Below, one piece after another: positions 32,995-41,044 of a stretch of 64,000 bases of DNA. Under the pieces are notes generated by a model. The model was not told the origin of the DNA. It saw nothing but the letters and a program-made list of their open reading frames with translations, and made no database searches. Source of the stretch: PALSA-505 sp963762615 (lineage in GTDB: Bacteria; Actinomycetota; Actinomycetes; Streptosporangiales; Streptosporangiaceae); NCBI GenBank assembly GCA_963762615.1, contig CAVXLG010000003.1:558001-622000 (forward strand). The letters run 5' to 3'. Positions within the stretch are counted from its first letter, which is position 1, and each line of letters opens with the position of its first letter. Position numbers and translations under genes: made by a program.

Positions 32995-33558
32995 CACGAC
33001 CCGTCCGCGATACCGGACCGGTGTCCCATCCGAGACGAATCGCGCAGCCCCGGGCGTGTATCCCGTCCGAGACGAGTCGCCATGATCCCGGACGCATGCC
33101 CCGGGCGTGTATCCCGTCCGAGACGAACCGCCCATGCCCCGGGCAGGTGTCCCATCCGAGACGAACCGCCCATGCCCCGGGCAGGTGTCCCATCCGAGAC
33201 GAACCGCCCATGCCCCCGGGCAGGTGTCCCATCCGAGACGAACCGCGCATGCCCCGGGCGTGTATCCCGTCCGAGACGAACCGCCCATGCCCCGGGCAGG
33301 TGTCCCGTCCGAGACGAACCGCCCATGCCCCGGGCAGGTGTCCCATCCGAGACGAACCGCCCATGCCTCGGGCGTATATCCCCTCTGACATGACCCGTCC
33401 GCGACACTGGACCGGTGTCCCATCCGAGACGAGTCGCGCATGCCCCCGGGCGTGTATCCGGTCCGAGACGACTCGCCATGATCCCGGACGCATGTCCATC
33501 CGAGACGAACCGTCCGCGACCCCGGACGTATGTCCCATCCGGGACGAACCGTCCATGA
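32955..33558. repeat. 38-bp tandem repeat array, about 15 units
   Basis: Head-to-tail units with the core CCGAGACGAACCGCCCATG and a period of 38 bp (occurrences of GAGACGA at 33120, 33158, 33196, 33235, 33273, 33311, 33349), with diverged units at both ends and two variants (GGTGTCCCATCC and GTGTATCCCGTCC before the core). Units abut directly, with no unique spacers. The array starts in the 3' end of the HNH gene and fills most of the 711-bp gap to 33705, where no other gene is seen. Confidence 0.95.
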
Positions 33559-33705
33559 TGTGACCATCGTGGTCACCCCGGCCGTCCGTGCTGTCCGAGG
33601 TTGGCACGGCCCGGCGGATCAACTGCATTTGTCCGCTGACGCGAACAGCGCGCGCGGGCGGCTGCGGCTGTCCCGTCCAAGGTGACTCGCTGGTAACGTC
33701 GCCGC

Positions 33706-35455
33706 ATGACCGAAGGCCCCCAGACGCCACCGCACGGCGGTGCGCTTGCCGTCGCCGCCGCCCGCCGTCACGGCGTGACCACGATGTTCACGCTGTCCGG
33801 CGGACACGTGTTCCCGCTCTACGACGGCGCGGTGAAGGCGGACCCGCCGCTGCGGCTCGTGGACGTCCGGCACGAGCAGACCGCGGTGTTCGCAGCGGAA
33901 GCCACCGCCCGGCTGACCCGCACTCCCGGTCTTGCCGTGCTGACCGCCGGCCCGGGGGTGACCAACGGGGTGAGCGCGATCACCACCGCGTACTTCAACG
34001 GCTCCCCCGTGGTCGTGCTGGCCGGCCGGGCCTCGGACTACCGCTGGGGCTCCGGCAGCCTGCAGGAGATAGACCACCCGCAGCTGGTGGTGCCGGTGAC
34101 CAAGCGAGCCTGGACAGAGCACGAGACCAAGGGAATCCCGGCGGCGGTGGACGAGGCCTTCCGGCTGGCCGCGACCGCACACCGCGGCCCGGTGTTCCTC
34201 GACATCGCGCTCGAGGCGTTGTTCGGGCAGGGCGAGGCACCGCAGGGACAGACCCGGGCACCGCAGGGACAGACCCAGGCACCGCAGGGACAGACCCGGG
34301 CACCGCAGGGACAGACCCGGGCACAGCCCGCCGGCGCTGGGAGCGCTGGGCGGCCAGAAGCGGCTGCTCCGGTCGATCCCCAGGCGGTCAACCGGATCGC
34401 CGGCCTGCTGGCCGCCGCGCAGCGTCCGGTGCTCGTCCTCGGCTCGGACGTCTGGCTGGACGGCGCGGACACCCAGGCGCGGCTCGCCGCCGAAGAGCTA
34501 CGGCTGCCCGTCGTCGCGAACGGCCAGGGCCGCGGCATCTTGCCAGCCGGTCACGAGCTGCTGGTGACCCGGGCCAGATCCACCGCCCTGCGCGAGGCGG
34601 ACCTGGTCCTGGTGGCTGGCGCGCCGCTGGACTTCCGGCTGGGGTACGGCGAGTTCGGCGGCCAGGGCGGCAGCGCCGCCGGCCCAGGTCGTCCACGTGG
34701 CGGACGCGCCGGAGCAGATCGCGACGCACTGCGCCCTGGCCGCCTCCGCGGCCGGGGACCTGTCCGGCTTCTTCGCCGCGCTCGCGGGCTCCCGGGCCGG
34801 CGGCGGGAGCGAGCCCGACTGGCTGACCCGGCTCCAGGACGCCGTAAAGGCAGCCACCGAAGCAGACCGGCAGCTGCTGTCCAGCCAGGCCAGCCCCATC
34901 CATCCGATGCGGATCTACGGCGAGCTCAACCGGCTGCTCGACGATGACGCGATAGTCATCGGCGACGGCGGGGACTTCGTCTCGTACGCGGGCAAGTACA
35001 TCGAGCCGACCCGGCCCGGCGGATGGCTCGATCCCGGCCCCTACGGCTGCCTGGGCACCGGGCTCGGCTATGCCATCGCCGCACGGGTCGCCCGCCCTTC
35101 GGCCCAGGTGGCCCTGCTGCTCGGCGACGGGGCGGCCGGGTTCTCGCTGATGGACGCGGACACGCTGGTCCGGCACCGGCTGCCGGTCGTCATGATCTGC
35201 GGCAACAACGGGATCTGGGGACTGGAGAAGCACCCGATGCGCGCGCTCTACGGCTATGACGTCGCCGCCGACCTGCAGCCGCAGTGCCGGTACGACGACG
35301 TGGTGCGCGCGCTGGGCGGCGCAGGGGAACTGGTCACCGAGCCCGGGCAGATCGCGCCCGCGCTGCGCCGGGCGTTCGATGCAGGCGTGCCTTACCTGGT
35401 CAACGTGGTCACCGATCCCGACGTCGTCTACCCGCGATCGACCAGCGGCCTTTGA
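33706..35455 (+). CDS. Thiamine-diphosphate enzyme (acetolactate synthase-like), frameshifted
   Basis: A member of the acetolactate synthase/2-hydroxyacyl-CoA lyase superfamily of about 582 residues. N-terminal PYR domain: FTLSGGHVFPLYDG and DVRHEQTAVFAAEATAR with the catalytic Glu, then AVLTAGPGVTNGVSA; middle domain; C-terminal PP domain: GDGAAGFSLMDADTLVRH and MICGNNGIWGLEK (ThDP/Mg site), GYDVAADLQPQCRYDD. The reading frame breaks at about 34660-34680 (EFGGQGG in one frame, APPAQVVHVADAPEQ in the next; one extra base). Positions 34237-34320 hold four exact-length 21-bp repeats encoding APQGQTR. The reaction is unassigned: similar proteins are annotated acetolactate synthase, yet the usual small subunit is absent. 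Confidence 0.82.
34237..34320. repeat. Four 21-bp in-frame repeats (APQGQTR)
   Basis: Units start at 34237, 34258, 34279 and 34300, near-identical, encoding Ala-Pro-Gln-Gly-Gln-Thr-Arg/Gln in the linker between the first two domains of the TPP enzyme. Confidence 0.95.
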
Positions 35456-35498
35456 GAGCAGACGGGCGGCGGCCGGCGGCGGGATCCGTCTCCGGACC

Positions 35499-35711
35499 TC
35501 AGCCGATGACGGCGATCAGGTCACCCTCCTGCACGACGTCGCCCTCGGCAACCGCCAGCTTGGTCACCGTCCCCGGCGTCTCCGCGATGACCGGAATCTC
35601 CATCTTCATCGACTCGAGGATGACCAGCGTGTCACCTTCGTCTACCTCGGCGCCCTCGCTGGTGACGACCTGCCACACGTTCGCGACCATCTCCGCGCGG
35701 ACTTCCGCCAC
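35499..35711 (-). CDS. Biotin/lipoyl-attachment carrier protein (TB7.3-like)
   Basis: A 70-residue single-domain biotinyl carrier. The attachment site ESMKMEIPV has Lys at position 36 from the GTG start (42 from the ATG); the flanking VDEGDTLVILESMKME and GDVVQEGDLIAVIG are the two half-hairpins of the fold. It corresponds to the biotinylated protein TB7.3 (Rv3221c) next to RshA/SigH in M. tuberculosis; the acceptor carboxylase is unknown. GTG 35711 is preferred because AAGGAGG lies just upstream; ATG 35729 would overlap the HD-protein stop (ATGA) but has no binding site. It is the last gene of the run 38354-35499. Confidence 0.9.
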   Translation of the reverse strand: MAEVRAEMVANVWQVVTSEGAEVDEGDTLVILESMKMEIPVIAETPGTVTKLAVAEGDVVQEGDLIAVIG

Positions 35712-35725
35712 CGCGCCTCCTTCCG

Positions 35726-37006
35726 TCATGCCCGGCTGAGGGCGCGCCTGCCGACGACCTTGCTGAGCGCCTCGATGACTCCCGGATCGTACTCGGACGC
35801 CGTATCGAGCCGCAGCCGCTCCAGGGCGGCCGAGGCGCGGTCCCGGTCGGCGGAGCTGCCGACCAGGTCGTCGAAGGCGTTGGCCGCGCGAATGATCCGG
35901 CTGGCCACCGGCGGGGTGGCCTCCCGGCCTCGCGCGGGCTCGCTCTGTCTCCTGACAATATCCGCGACCTGGTCGAGCACGCCGGTCTGGCGTATCACGT
36001 CGGCGCCGAGCTCGGCGATGCGCCGCTGGTCGGCCGGTGAAGCCAGGACGGTCGCGCCCCCGGGGATCGGGTCGCGCAGCGAGAGCTGGCCGATGTCGTG
36101 CATGAGCGCCGCGTACTCAAGCTCGAGCAGCTGAGGCTCGCTCATCCCGAGCTCGCGACCGACCGCCACGGCGAGCCTGCTCACCCGGCGCGAGTGCCCG
36201 CCCTCCACGTAGCCGCCGACCTCCGTCATCCTCGACAGCGCCCGCACGGTCTCCAGGTAGGTGGTCCGGATTCCCGCGTACCGGCGGAACGCGACCTGGG
36301 AGACCAGCAGCGGCCCGGTGAACACCCACACCGCAGCCAGGCCCATGACCTCGGAGGAGAACGCGATCAGCAGCGCCGACGCGCCCACCGCGGCGCCGAG
36401 CGGCAGCTGCACCCGCAACTCGTCCCAGAGCGCCACGCTGAACCTCGCGCCCAGCTCCCCCGCCCTGATCAGGGCGCTGAGGACCGCGTCCACGAACCAG
36501 GCGAGCACGACCAGCAGGGCCATCACCGCCAGCGCGACCCACCACCGGTCGCGGATGAGCGCGGTCGGCGCCAGCGGCCGGAAGACGAAGGCGACGCAGG
36601 CCACCGCGATGAGCCGCGAGGCCATCCCGTCGAGCTTGGCCGGGCGGCCGGCAGCCAGGTGCGGCAGTGCGCCGATGATCATCCCGCCGACGGTGATCGC
36701 GATCACCTGCAGGGCGGACTGGACGGCAGGCCGGTCGCCGATGCCGAGCAGCAGCGCATAGCCGAGCGCCCCGGCGGCCGCGATCGGGGCGGACTCACGG
36801 TTGCCGGGCAGCCTGATCCGCAGTAGCTCGCCCAGGGCGACCAGGGATCCGAACGCTACGGCGTCCCCAGCCTGCACGATGCCGGCCGCCGCCGTCCGCG
36901 CGATCGCAGCGACGGCGAGCATGCCCGCGGCGGCTATGACCAGCATCTGGCCCGAGTCCATGGCCTGCCATGAACTGCCGCGCGACCCCGGTTGCTCGGC
37001 GATCAC
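35726..37006 (-). CDS. Membrane HD-domain protein (HD-GYP-like, degenerate)
   Basis: A 426-residue protein with about seven hydrophobic helices in the first 240 residues and a cytoplasmic HD phosphohydrolase domain (about 262-420). Visible metal-site motifs are GHSRRVSRLAVAVGREL (around 270) and ALMHDIGQLSL (around 301). The GYP box of cyclic-di-GMP phosphodiesterases, present in the neighbour, is not recognisable here (the region reads IVRRQSEPARG), so activity may differ or be lost. The gene starts seven bases after the stop of the paralogous HD-GYP gene, so the two form an operon. Its stop overlaps the ATG alternative of the biotin-carrier gene. Confidence 0.85.
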   Translation of the reverse strand: MIAEQPGSRGSSWQAMDSGQMLVIAAAGMLAVAAIARTAAAGIVQAGDAVAFGSLVALGELLRIRLPGNRESAPIAAAGALGYALLLGIGDRPAVQSALQVIAITVGGMIIGALPHLAAGRPAKLDGMASRLIAVACVAFVFRPLAPTALIRDRWWVALAVMALLVVLAWFVDAVLSALIRAGELGARFSVALWDELRVQLPLGAAVGASALLIAFSSEVMGLAAVWVFTGPLLVSQVAFRRYAGIRTTYLETVRALSRMTEVGGYVEGGHSRRVSRLAVAVGRELGMSEPQLLELEYAALMHDIGQLSLRDPIPGGATVLASPADQRRIAELGADVIRQTGVLDQVADIVRRQSEPARGREATPPVASRIIRAANAFDDLVGSSADRDRASAALERLRLDTASEYDPGVIEALSKVVGRRALSRA

Positions 37007-37013
37007 AGCCGGC

Positions 37014-38354
37014 TCAGCGGCTTTCGATGACCCGCAACGGCGCGGTCGGGTCGTCGTGATCCTGGGCGGCCATCCCGTCGGCGCGGCCGGACGGCGGGAC
37101 CACGGGCGCGGGCCGTTCCCAGCCGTCGCGCTGCAGCGCCGTGACGAACGCGTCTACCAGCGCGGGATCGAACTGGGTTCCCGACCACTTGCGGAGCTCG
37201 GCGACGGCCTCGTCCACCCGCCGCGCGCCCCGGTAGGAGCGGGTGGAGGTCATCGAGTCGAACGCGTCGGCCACCGCGATGACCCGGGCGAACTCGGGAA
37301 TCTCGTCGCCCGCCAGCCCCAGCGGATAGCCCCGGCCGTCGATCCGCTCGTGGTGGTGCATGATCCCGGCGAGCGCCTCGTCCAGGAAGCCGATCTCCCT
37401 GACGATCTCCAGCCCGCGCATCGGATGCAGCTGGATCGCCGCGAGTTCCTCCTCGGTGAGCCGCCCCGATTTCTGCAGCACCTTCGTGGGCACGCCGAGC
37501 TTCCCCACGTCGTGCAGCATGCCCGCATAGGTGATGGCCTCCAGCCGGCCGGGCCGCATGCCGATCTCGCGGGCGAGCATGGCCGAACCCCTGGACACTC
37601 GCTCGCTGTGCCCGCGGGTGTAGAAGTCCTTGGTCTCGACCGCCTTGCACAGCGCAGCCATGGTTGCCTCGTAGGCCTTCTGCTGCGCCGTGTACTGGCC
37701 GATCGCCCACCTGGCCACGAACAGCGGGATCAGCACCAGGACCGGAGCGAACGGCCCGACCACGCTCCAGAGCGCCGCGATGAGCAGCCCGAACGCGGCA
37801 TAACCGAGGTCGGAGAGCATCAGCCGCAGATCCAGCCGGCGCACCGCCCTCGGTGCCTGGTCGCCGTCCCTGGTCAGCCTCAGCACGCCCCTGAGCAGCC
37901 CGTGGTTGACAACCAGGTGGACCAGCGCGGCCACCGCGAACGGCCCGATGATCTGGGGGAAAGACGCCTTGTCCGGGATCCCCGCCCGGCCCCCCAGGGC
38001 GACGAAGACTGAGCCCGCGGCGTAGGCGCTCAGCGCGTACATGCCCCCGTTGAACAGCCGCTGCACGACCAGCAGCCCGCGCCGGAGGCGGAGCGCCGCG
38101 ACGGTTCCTACGATCGCGGCCCCGACCGGGCCGAGTAGCACGACGGAGGCAAGCGTGGCGGCATAACTCGGTGACCAGGTGAACTGACGCGGCCCGCGAG
38201 GCGCCGAACTGGACTCACAGCCGAGGAACAGGACCGCCAGCACGGCGAGCATGGGCCAGTCGATGGTTGCCAGCGGCCCGCGCGCTATCAGGAAGGCAGC
38301 CGCGACCACGACTACGGTGACGTAGACCCAGGTAGCCCTCGACAGCCTGCTCAA
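37014..38354 (-). CDS. Membrane HD-GYP domain phosphodiesterase
   Basis: A 446-residue protein with about six to seven membrane helices (residues 1-215) and a C-terminal HD-GYP domain: GHSERVSRGSAMLAREIG, AGMLHDVGKLGVPTKVLQ, MHHHERIDGRGYPLGLAGDEIP (the diagnostic HHE and RxDGxGYP box) and ADAFDSMTSTRSYR. This domain normally hydrolyses cyclic di-GMP. The frame is open to 38519, but homology and AGGGGG at five bases favour TTG 38354. It leads an operon with the degenerate HD protein and the biotin-carrier protein, inserted between the rsrA locus and the carrier gene, which are adjacent in mycobacteria. A membrane sensor input from the helices is likely, signal unknown. Confidence 0.88.
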   Translation of the reverse strand: MSRLSRATWVYVTVVVVAAAFLIARGPLATIDWPMLAVLAVLFLGCESSSAPRGPRQFTWSPSYAATLASVVLLGPVGAAIVGTVAALRLRRGLLVVQRLFNGGMYALSAYAAGSVFVALGGRAGIPDKASFPQIIGPFAVAALVHLVVNHGLLRGVLRLTRDGDQAPRAVRRLDLRLMLSDLGYAAFGLLIAALWSVVGPFAPVLVLIPLFVARWAIGQYTAQQKAYEATMAALCKAVETKDFYTRGHSERVSRGSAMLAREIGMRPGRLEAITYAGMLHDVGKLGVPTKVLQKSGRLTEEELAAIQLHPMRGLEIVREIGFLDEALAGIMHHHERIDGRGYPLGLAGDEIPEFARVIAVADAFDSMTSTRSYRGARRVDEAVAELRKWSGTQFDPALVDAFVTALQRDGWERPAPVVPPSGRADGMAAQDHDDPTAPLRVIESR

Positions 38355-38409
38355 ACGGGTTCCCCCTAGCGGGTGACAGGGTAAACGCGCGGCTGGGAAT
38401 CCGGCGCTG

Positions 38410-38499
38410 TCACCCCCAAGAGACTCCCCGGCGCAGCCTGACCCTACTCCTCGCCCTACCCCCGTCCCGGTCGAACGCGAACGCGTCAAGCGCCTGCAT
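38410..38499 (-). CDS. Small basic ORF, 29 residues, strong ribosome binding site
   Basis: In the 329-bp gap between rsrA and the HD-GYP gene, ATG 38499 is preceded by AGGAGGT at six bases, one of the strongest binding sites in the window. The product begins MQALDAFAFDRDGG and ends in an Arg-rich stretch (RSRVRLRRGVSWG). I do not recognise it. It could be a genuine small protein or a leader peptide for the HD-GYP operon, whose start is 56 bp after its stop. Similarity searching with such a short sequence would be weak; conservation between relatives would decide. Confidence 0.45.
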   Translation of the reverse strand: MQALDAFAFDRDGGRARSRVRLRRGVSWG

Positions 38500-38683
38500 G
38501 CGGCCACCTCCTGAACCAACTTGCACAGGCGTCAGCCCACCACAGTGCGGCCTGCCACCTAGATTAACCCGAACGCCGGGGCGCGCGCAGGCCCAATCAC
38601 TACGTGCGCATAACGTGATCCAGATTGCGCAGACGGTAGTCGCAGCTCGCCAGTGGCCGGACCCTGGCTTCGCAGCCGGTGGC

Positions 38684-38968
38684 TCACTCGGCCTGGAACT
38701 CGGTGACCTCAAGCTCGACGCGGACCTGCCGGATCCTGGTGAGCACCCGCGACCGCAGGTCGCTCGGCACCAGGTCGCTGCCGCAGTGCTTGTGCACCAG
38801 CTTCTTCACCACTTCTTCGAGGCCGTATTCCCGCAGGCACGGCCCGCATTCGACCAGGTGCTGACGGATCTGGGCGCAGTTGGTGCCATCGAGTTCGCCG
38901 TCAATGTAGCTGTAGACCCGGGCCAGCACCTCGCTGCACGGAGTCTCGTGCGGATTCCCGCAGCTCAT
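38684..38968 (-). CDS. rsrA: RsrA-type zinc anti-sigma factor (mycothiol system)
   Basis: A 94-residue redox-sensing anti-sigma factor. Residues Cys3, His7, Cys11, Cys31, His37, Cys41, Cys44 and Cys62 reproduce the RsrA/RshA pattern; HLVECGPC gives the HxxxCxxC zinc box, and zinc is lost when Cys11 and Cys44 form a disulfide, freeing the sigma factor. Its ATG overlaps the sigR stop (ATGA, 38965-38968), giving coupled translation. The C-terminal half (VRVELEVTEFQAE) is typical. Counterparts in the window are SigR immediately upstream and, further on, the biotin-carrier gene as in the mycobacterial SigH locus. Confidence 0.95.
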   Translation of the reverse strand: MSCGNPHETPCSEVLARVYSYIDGELDGTNCAQIRQHLVECGPCLREYGLEEVVKKLVHKHCGSDLVPSDLRSRVLTRIRQVRVELEVTEFQAE

Positions 38969-39597
38969 CGGTCATCCTCCTCCGGCTCGCCCGCAGCAGA
39001 GGATGATGCCCCGTCCTGCGACCTGACCAGCCCCCGGTCGGCGGCGTAGTCCTGCAGGAGCTCACGCAGCTGCCTGCGGCCGCGGTGCAGCCGCGACATG
39101 ACCGTTCCGATGGGCGTCCCCATGATGTCCGCGATCTCGCGGTAGGCGAAGCCCTCCACGTCGGCCAGGTAGACCGCGATCCTGAATTCCTCGGGCAGCG
39201 CTTGCAGCGCCTGCTTGACGTCGGAGTCGGGCAGCCGTTCCAGAGCCTCGCTCTCCGCCGACTTCAGCCCGGAGGACGTGTGCTCGGCGGCCCTGGCCAG
39301 CTGCCAGTCCTCGATGTCCTCGGTGCCAGCGCGCTGCGGTTCGCGCTGCCGCTTGCGGTAGGTGTTGATGAACGTGTTGGTCAGGATCCTGAACAGCCAC
39401 GCCTTGAGGTTGGTCCCCGGCTGGAACTGGTGGAAGGAGGCGTAGGCCTTGGCGAAGGTCTCCTGGACCAGGTCCTGTGCGTCCGAGGGGTTGCGCGTCA
39501 TCCGCATGGCCGCGGAGTACAGCTGATCGAGGTAGGGCAGTACGTCCTGCTCGAAGCGCTGGCTCCGCTCCGTGAGCGTCTCCGGGACCGGACTCAC
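38965..39597 (-). CDS. sigR: Thiol-stress ECF sigma factor SigR/SigH
   Basis: A 210-residue ECF sigma factor controlling the disulfide-stress regulon (thioredoxins, mycothiol genes). Region 2: YSAAMRMTRNPSDAQDLVQET and KAWLFRILTNTFINTYRK; region 4: ALQALPEEFRIAVYLADVEG and YREIADIMGTPIGTVMSRLH. GTG 39595-39597 (VSPVPETLTE) corresponds to the normal SigR start. The frame continues upstream to ATG 39753, adding 52 residues, and a perfect SigR promoter (39763-39788) lies just before that ATG, as for the longer SigR' form of Streptomyces coelicolor. The stop overlaps rsrA. The C-terminus has an acidic tail (AAGEPEEDDR). Confidence 0.95.
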   Translation of the reverse strand: MSPVPETLTERSQRFEQDVLPYLDQLYSAAMRMTRNPSDAQDLVQETFAKAYASFHQFQPGTNLKAWLFRILTNTFINTYRKRQREPQRAGTEDIEDWQLARAAEHTSSGLKSAESEALERLPDSDVKQALQALPEEFRIAVYLADVEGFAYREIADIMGTPIGTVMSRLHRGRRQLRELLQDYAADRGLVRSQDGASSSAAGEPEEDDR

Positions 39598-39762
39598 CCC
39601 CTCACCGGCCGCTGTCGCTGACCGCCACGGGCCGGCACCCTGCGTGCCGGGCGCGCTGCGACCGTATGGGCGGGAGGATACATCCTCCGTGCGGGTGAGA
39701 TTGAGGCGAGGCACGGCCGGGCGGGCCGGCGGCGTGCGGCCGACTGCGAGCATGTCTCGTGG

Positions 39763-39788
39763 AACAGCGCCGGCCAGCCCTTCATTCC
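39763..39788 (-). promoter_or_regulatory. SigR-dependent promoter (GGAAT-N18-GTT) of sigR-rsrA
   Basis: On the minus strand GGAAT (39784-39788) and GTT (39763-39765) are separated by exactly 18 bases, the SigR/SigH consensus. Transcription would start within about ten bases, almost at ATG 39753, so the transcript would be leaderless or nearly so for the extended sigma factor. Positive autoregulation is known for this family. Confidence 0.85.
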
Positions 39789-39838
39789 TGCCCGGGCGTG
39801 AGTGAAGGGCCCGCAGCGGGGAAAGCTCTTAGCCGGGG

Positions 39839-40611
39839 ATGCGAGAGACAGGGGTGACGGTGGCAGCTACGGCTAGCCCTCTCGCCGTGGCCGGGGACGC
39901 TTCACTGGCGGGCTACTGGCGCTTCCACCGGGCCGTCGCGACCGCGCAGCTCGCCGCGTGGCTGCCGCTGGCCGGCAGTTCCTGGTGGACATCTCCGGAC
40001 CGCGCGGACGCTGCGCCGCGCAGGCGGCCAGGGCCGGGCACAACGTGCTCCGGGTGAATGCCGAGTCGGTGCCGGGCAGGGCCGGCCACGGGCCGCGCCG
40101 GGACGGCGGAGTGGCGACCGTCACCGCCGATCCGGGGAACCTGGGCTTCCTGGCCGACGGCTGCGTGGACGGGGTGATCGCGGACGATCGCGCGCTCTCG
40201 CGGTACATCGCCGCGGAGTACCTGGCCGCCGAGATCGCCCGGGTGCTCAAGCCCGGCGGGCGCCTGCTCGCCAGCGTCGACTCGCTGGTACTGGGCATGG
40301 CGGTGCTGGCCGAGCAGCGTCACTGGGCGGAGCTGACGGACCTGCCGAGCGCGGAGGTGCTGCTCATCCCGTGGCCGGACGGTACGTTCACCCGCTGCTA
40401 CGGCACCGCGCACCTCAGGGATCTCTGCGACGAGGCCGGCCTGGAACCGGACACGGTCCGGCCGCGGACGGTCCTGTCCCCCTCCATGGTCACCCGGATG
40501 CTCAGCCGGGACCCGAAGGCGATGGCGCGGCTGGTCCAGGCGGAGCTGTCCGCGGAGGCCGACGAGTCCGTCGGCATCCAGCTCGTGGTCATGGCACGCA
40601 AGCCCGGCTGA
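39839..40611 (+). CDS. SAM-dependent methyltransferase (Methyltransf_11-like), frameshifted
   Basis: About 257 residues. The N-terminal WRFHRAVATAQLAAWLPLAG is in one frame and the SAM-binding QFLVDISGPRGRCAAQAARAG in another; the break is one missing base at about 39975-39985. Downstream motifs are DGCVDGVIADDRALSRY (motif II region) and EIARVLKPGGRLLASVDSL (the post-motif LKPGG strand), which identify a class I methyltransferase; substrate unknown. GTG 39854 may be the true start rather than ATG 39839. Its 3' end overlaps the convergent DksA-like gene by 23 bp. Starts lie about 85 bp from the sigR extended start, divergent. Confidence 0.75.
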
Positions 40612-40975
40612 GCGCCTGCGCCGGTAACCGCCGCGCCCGGTCGTACTTGGACTGGCAGCGGACGCACCGGGCCGCCTCAGGGCGCGCCTCGAGCCGCCCC
40701 TCCGGAACGAGATCACCGCAGTCGACGCAGGTACCGTAGGCCCCGTTCGCTATCCGGCTCAGCGCGTCAAGTACCCGCCCGCGCTGCTCGCGGGCCGCCT
40801 CGAGAACCGCCTCGCTGCGGTCGGCCTCGGAGAGATTGGCGCCGGCGTCCGCGGGGTCGCGCGGGTAGTCAGCGGCCGCGTCGTCTACGTGGTTCTCCCC
40901 CTGCAGCACCGCGATGGACCTGTCGAGGTCGTCGCGGATCTCCTCAAGGCGCTTGCGCGCTATGGCGGTATCCAC
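40589..40975 (-). CDS. DksA/TraR-family C4 zinc-finger protein
   Basis: A 128-residue protein with an N-terminal coiled-coil hairpin (ARKRLEEIRDDLDRSI to DRSEAVLEAAREQRGRVLDALSRI) and a C4 zinc finger: Cys83, Cys86, Cys104 and Cys107 (CVDCG, CVRCQ), spacing C-x2-C-x17-C-x2-C as in DksA. Such proteins insert the coiled coil into the RNA polymerase secondary channel; many actinobacterial members instead have unknown targets. The usual DxxDxA tip motif is present only loosely (DPADAGAN). ATG 40975 is preceded by AGGAGG within GTAAGGATCC-type context weakly. The end overlaps the methyltransferase gene on the other strand. Confidence 0.88.
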   Translation of the reverse strand: MDTAIARKRLEEIRDDLDRSIAVLQGENHVDDAAADYPRDPADAGANLSEADRSEAVLEAAREQRGRVLDALSRIANGAYGTCVDCGDLVPEGRLEARPEAARCVRCQSKYDRARRLPAQALSRACVP

Positions 40976-41044
40976 GGATCCTTACCTCCTGTCCGCATGG
41001 CCGGCTGCGTGCACCTGGGGCGCACTGCCCGGCCGGTACGGGAT

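Noticed and set aside
32955..33558. CRISPR array
   Set aside because: The 38-bp units abut with no unique spacers and no cas genes are nearby; it is a plain tandem repeat.
34660..34680. Programmed ribosomal frameshifting in the TPP enzyme and the other split genes
   Set aside because: No slippery heptamer with downstream pseudoknot is evident, the shifts are in different directions, and they occur in unrelated genes; sequencing indels are simpler.
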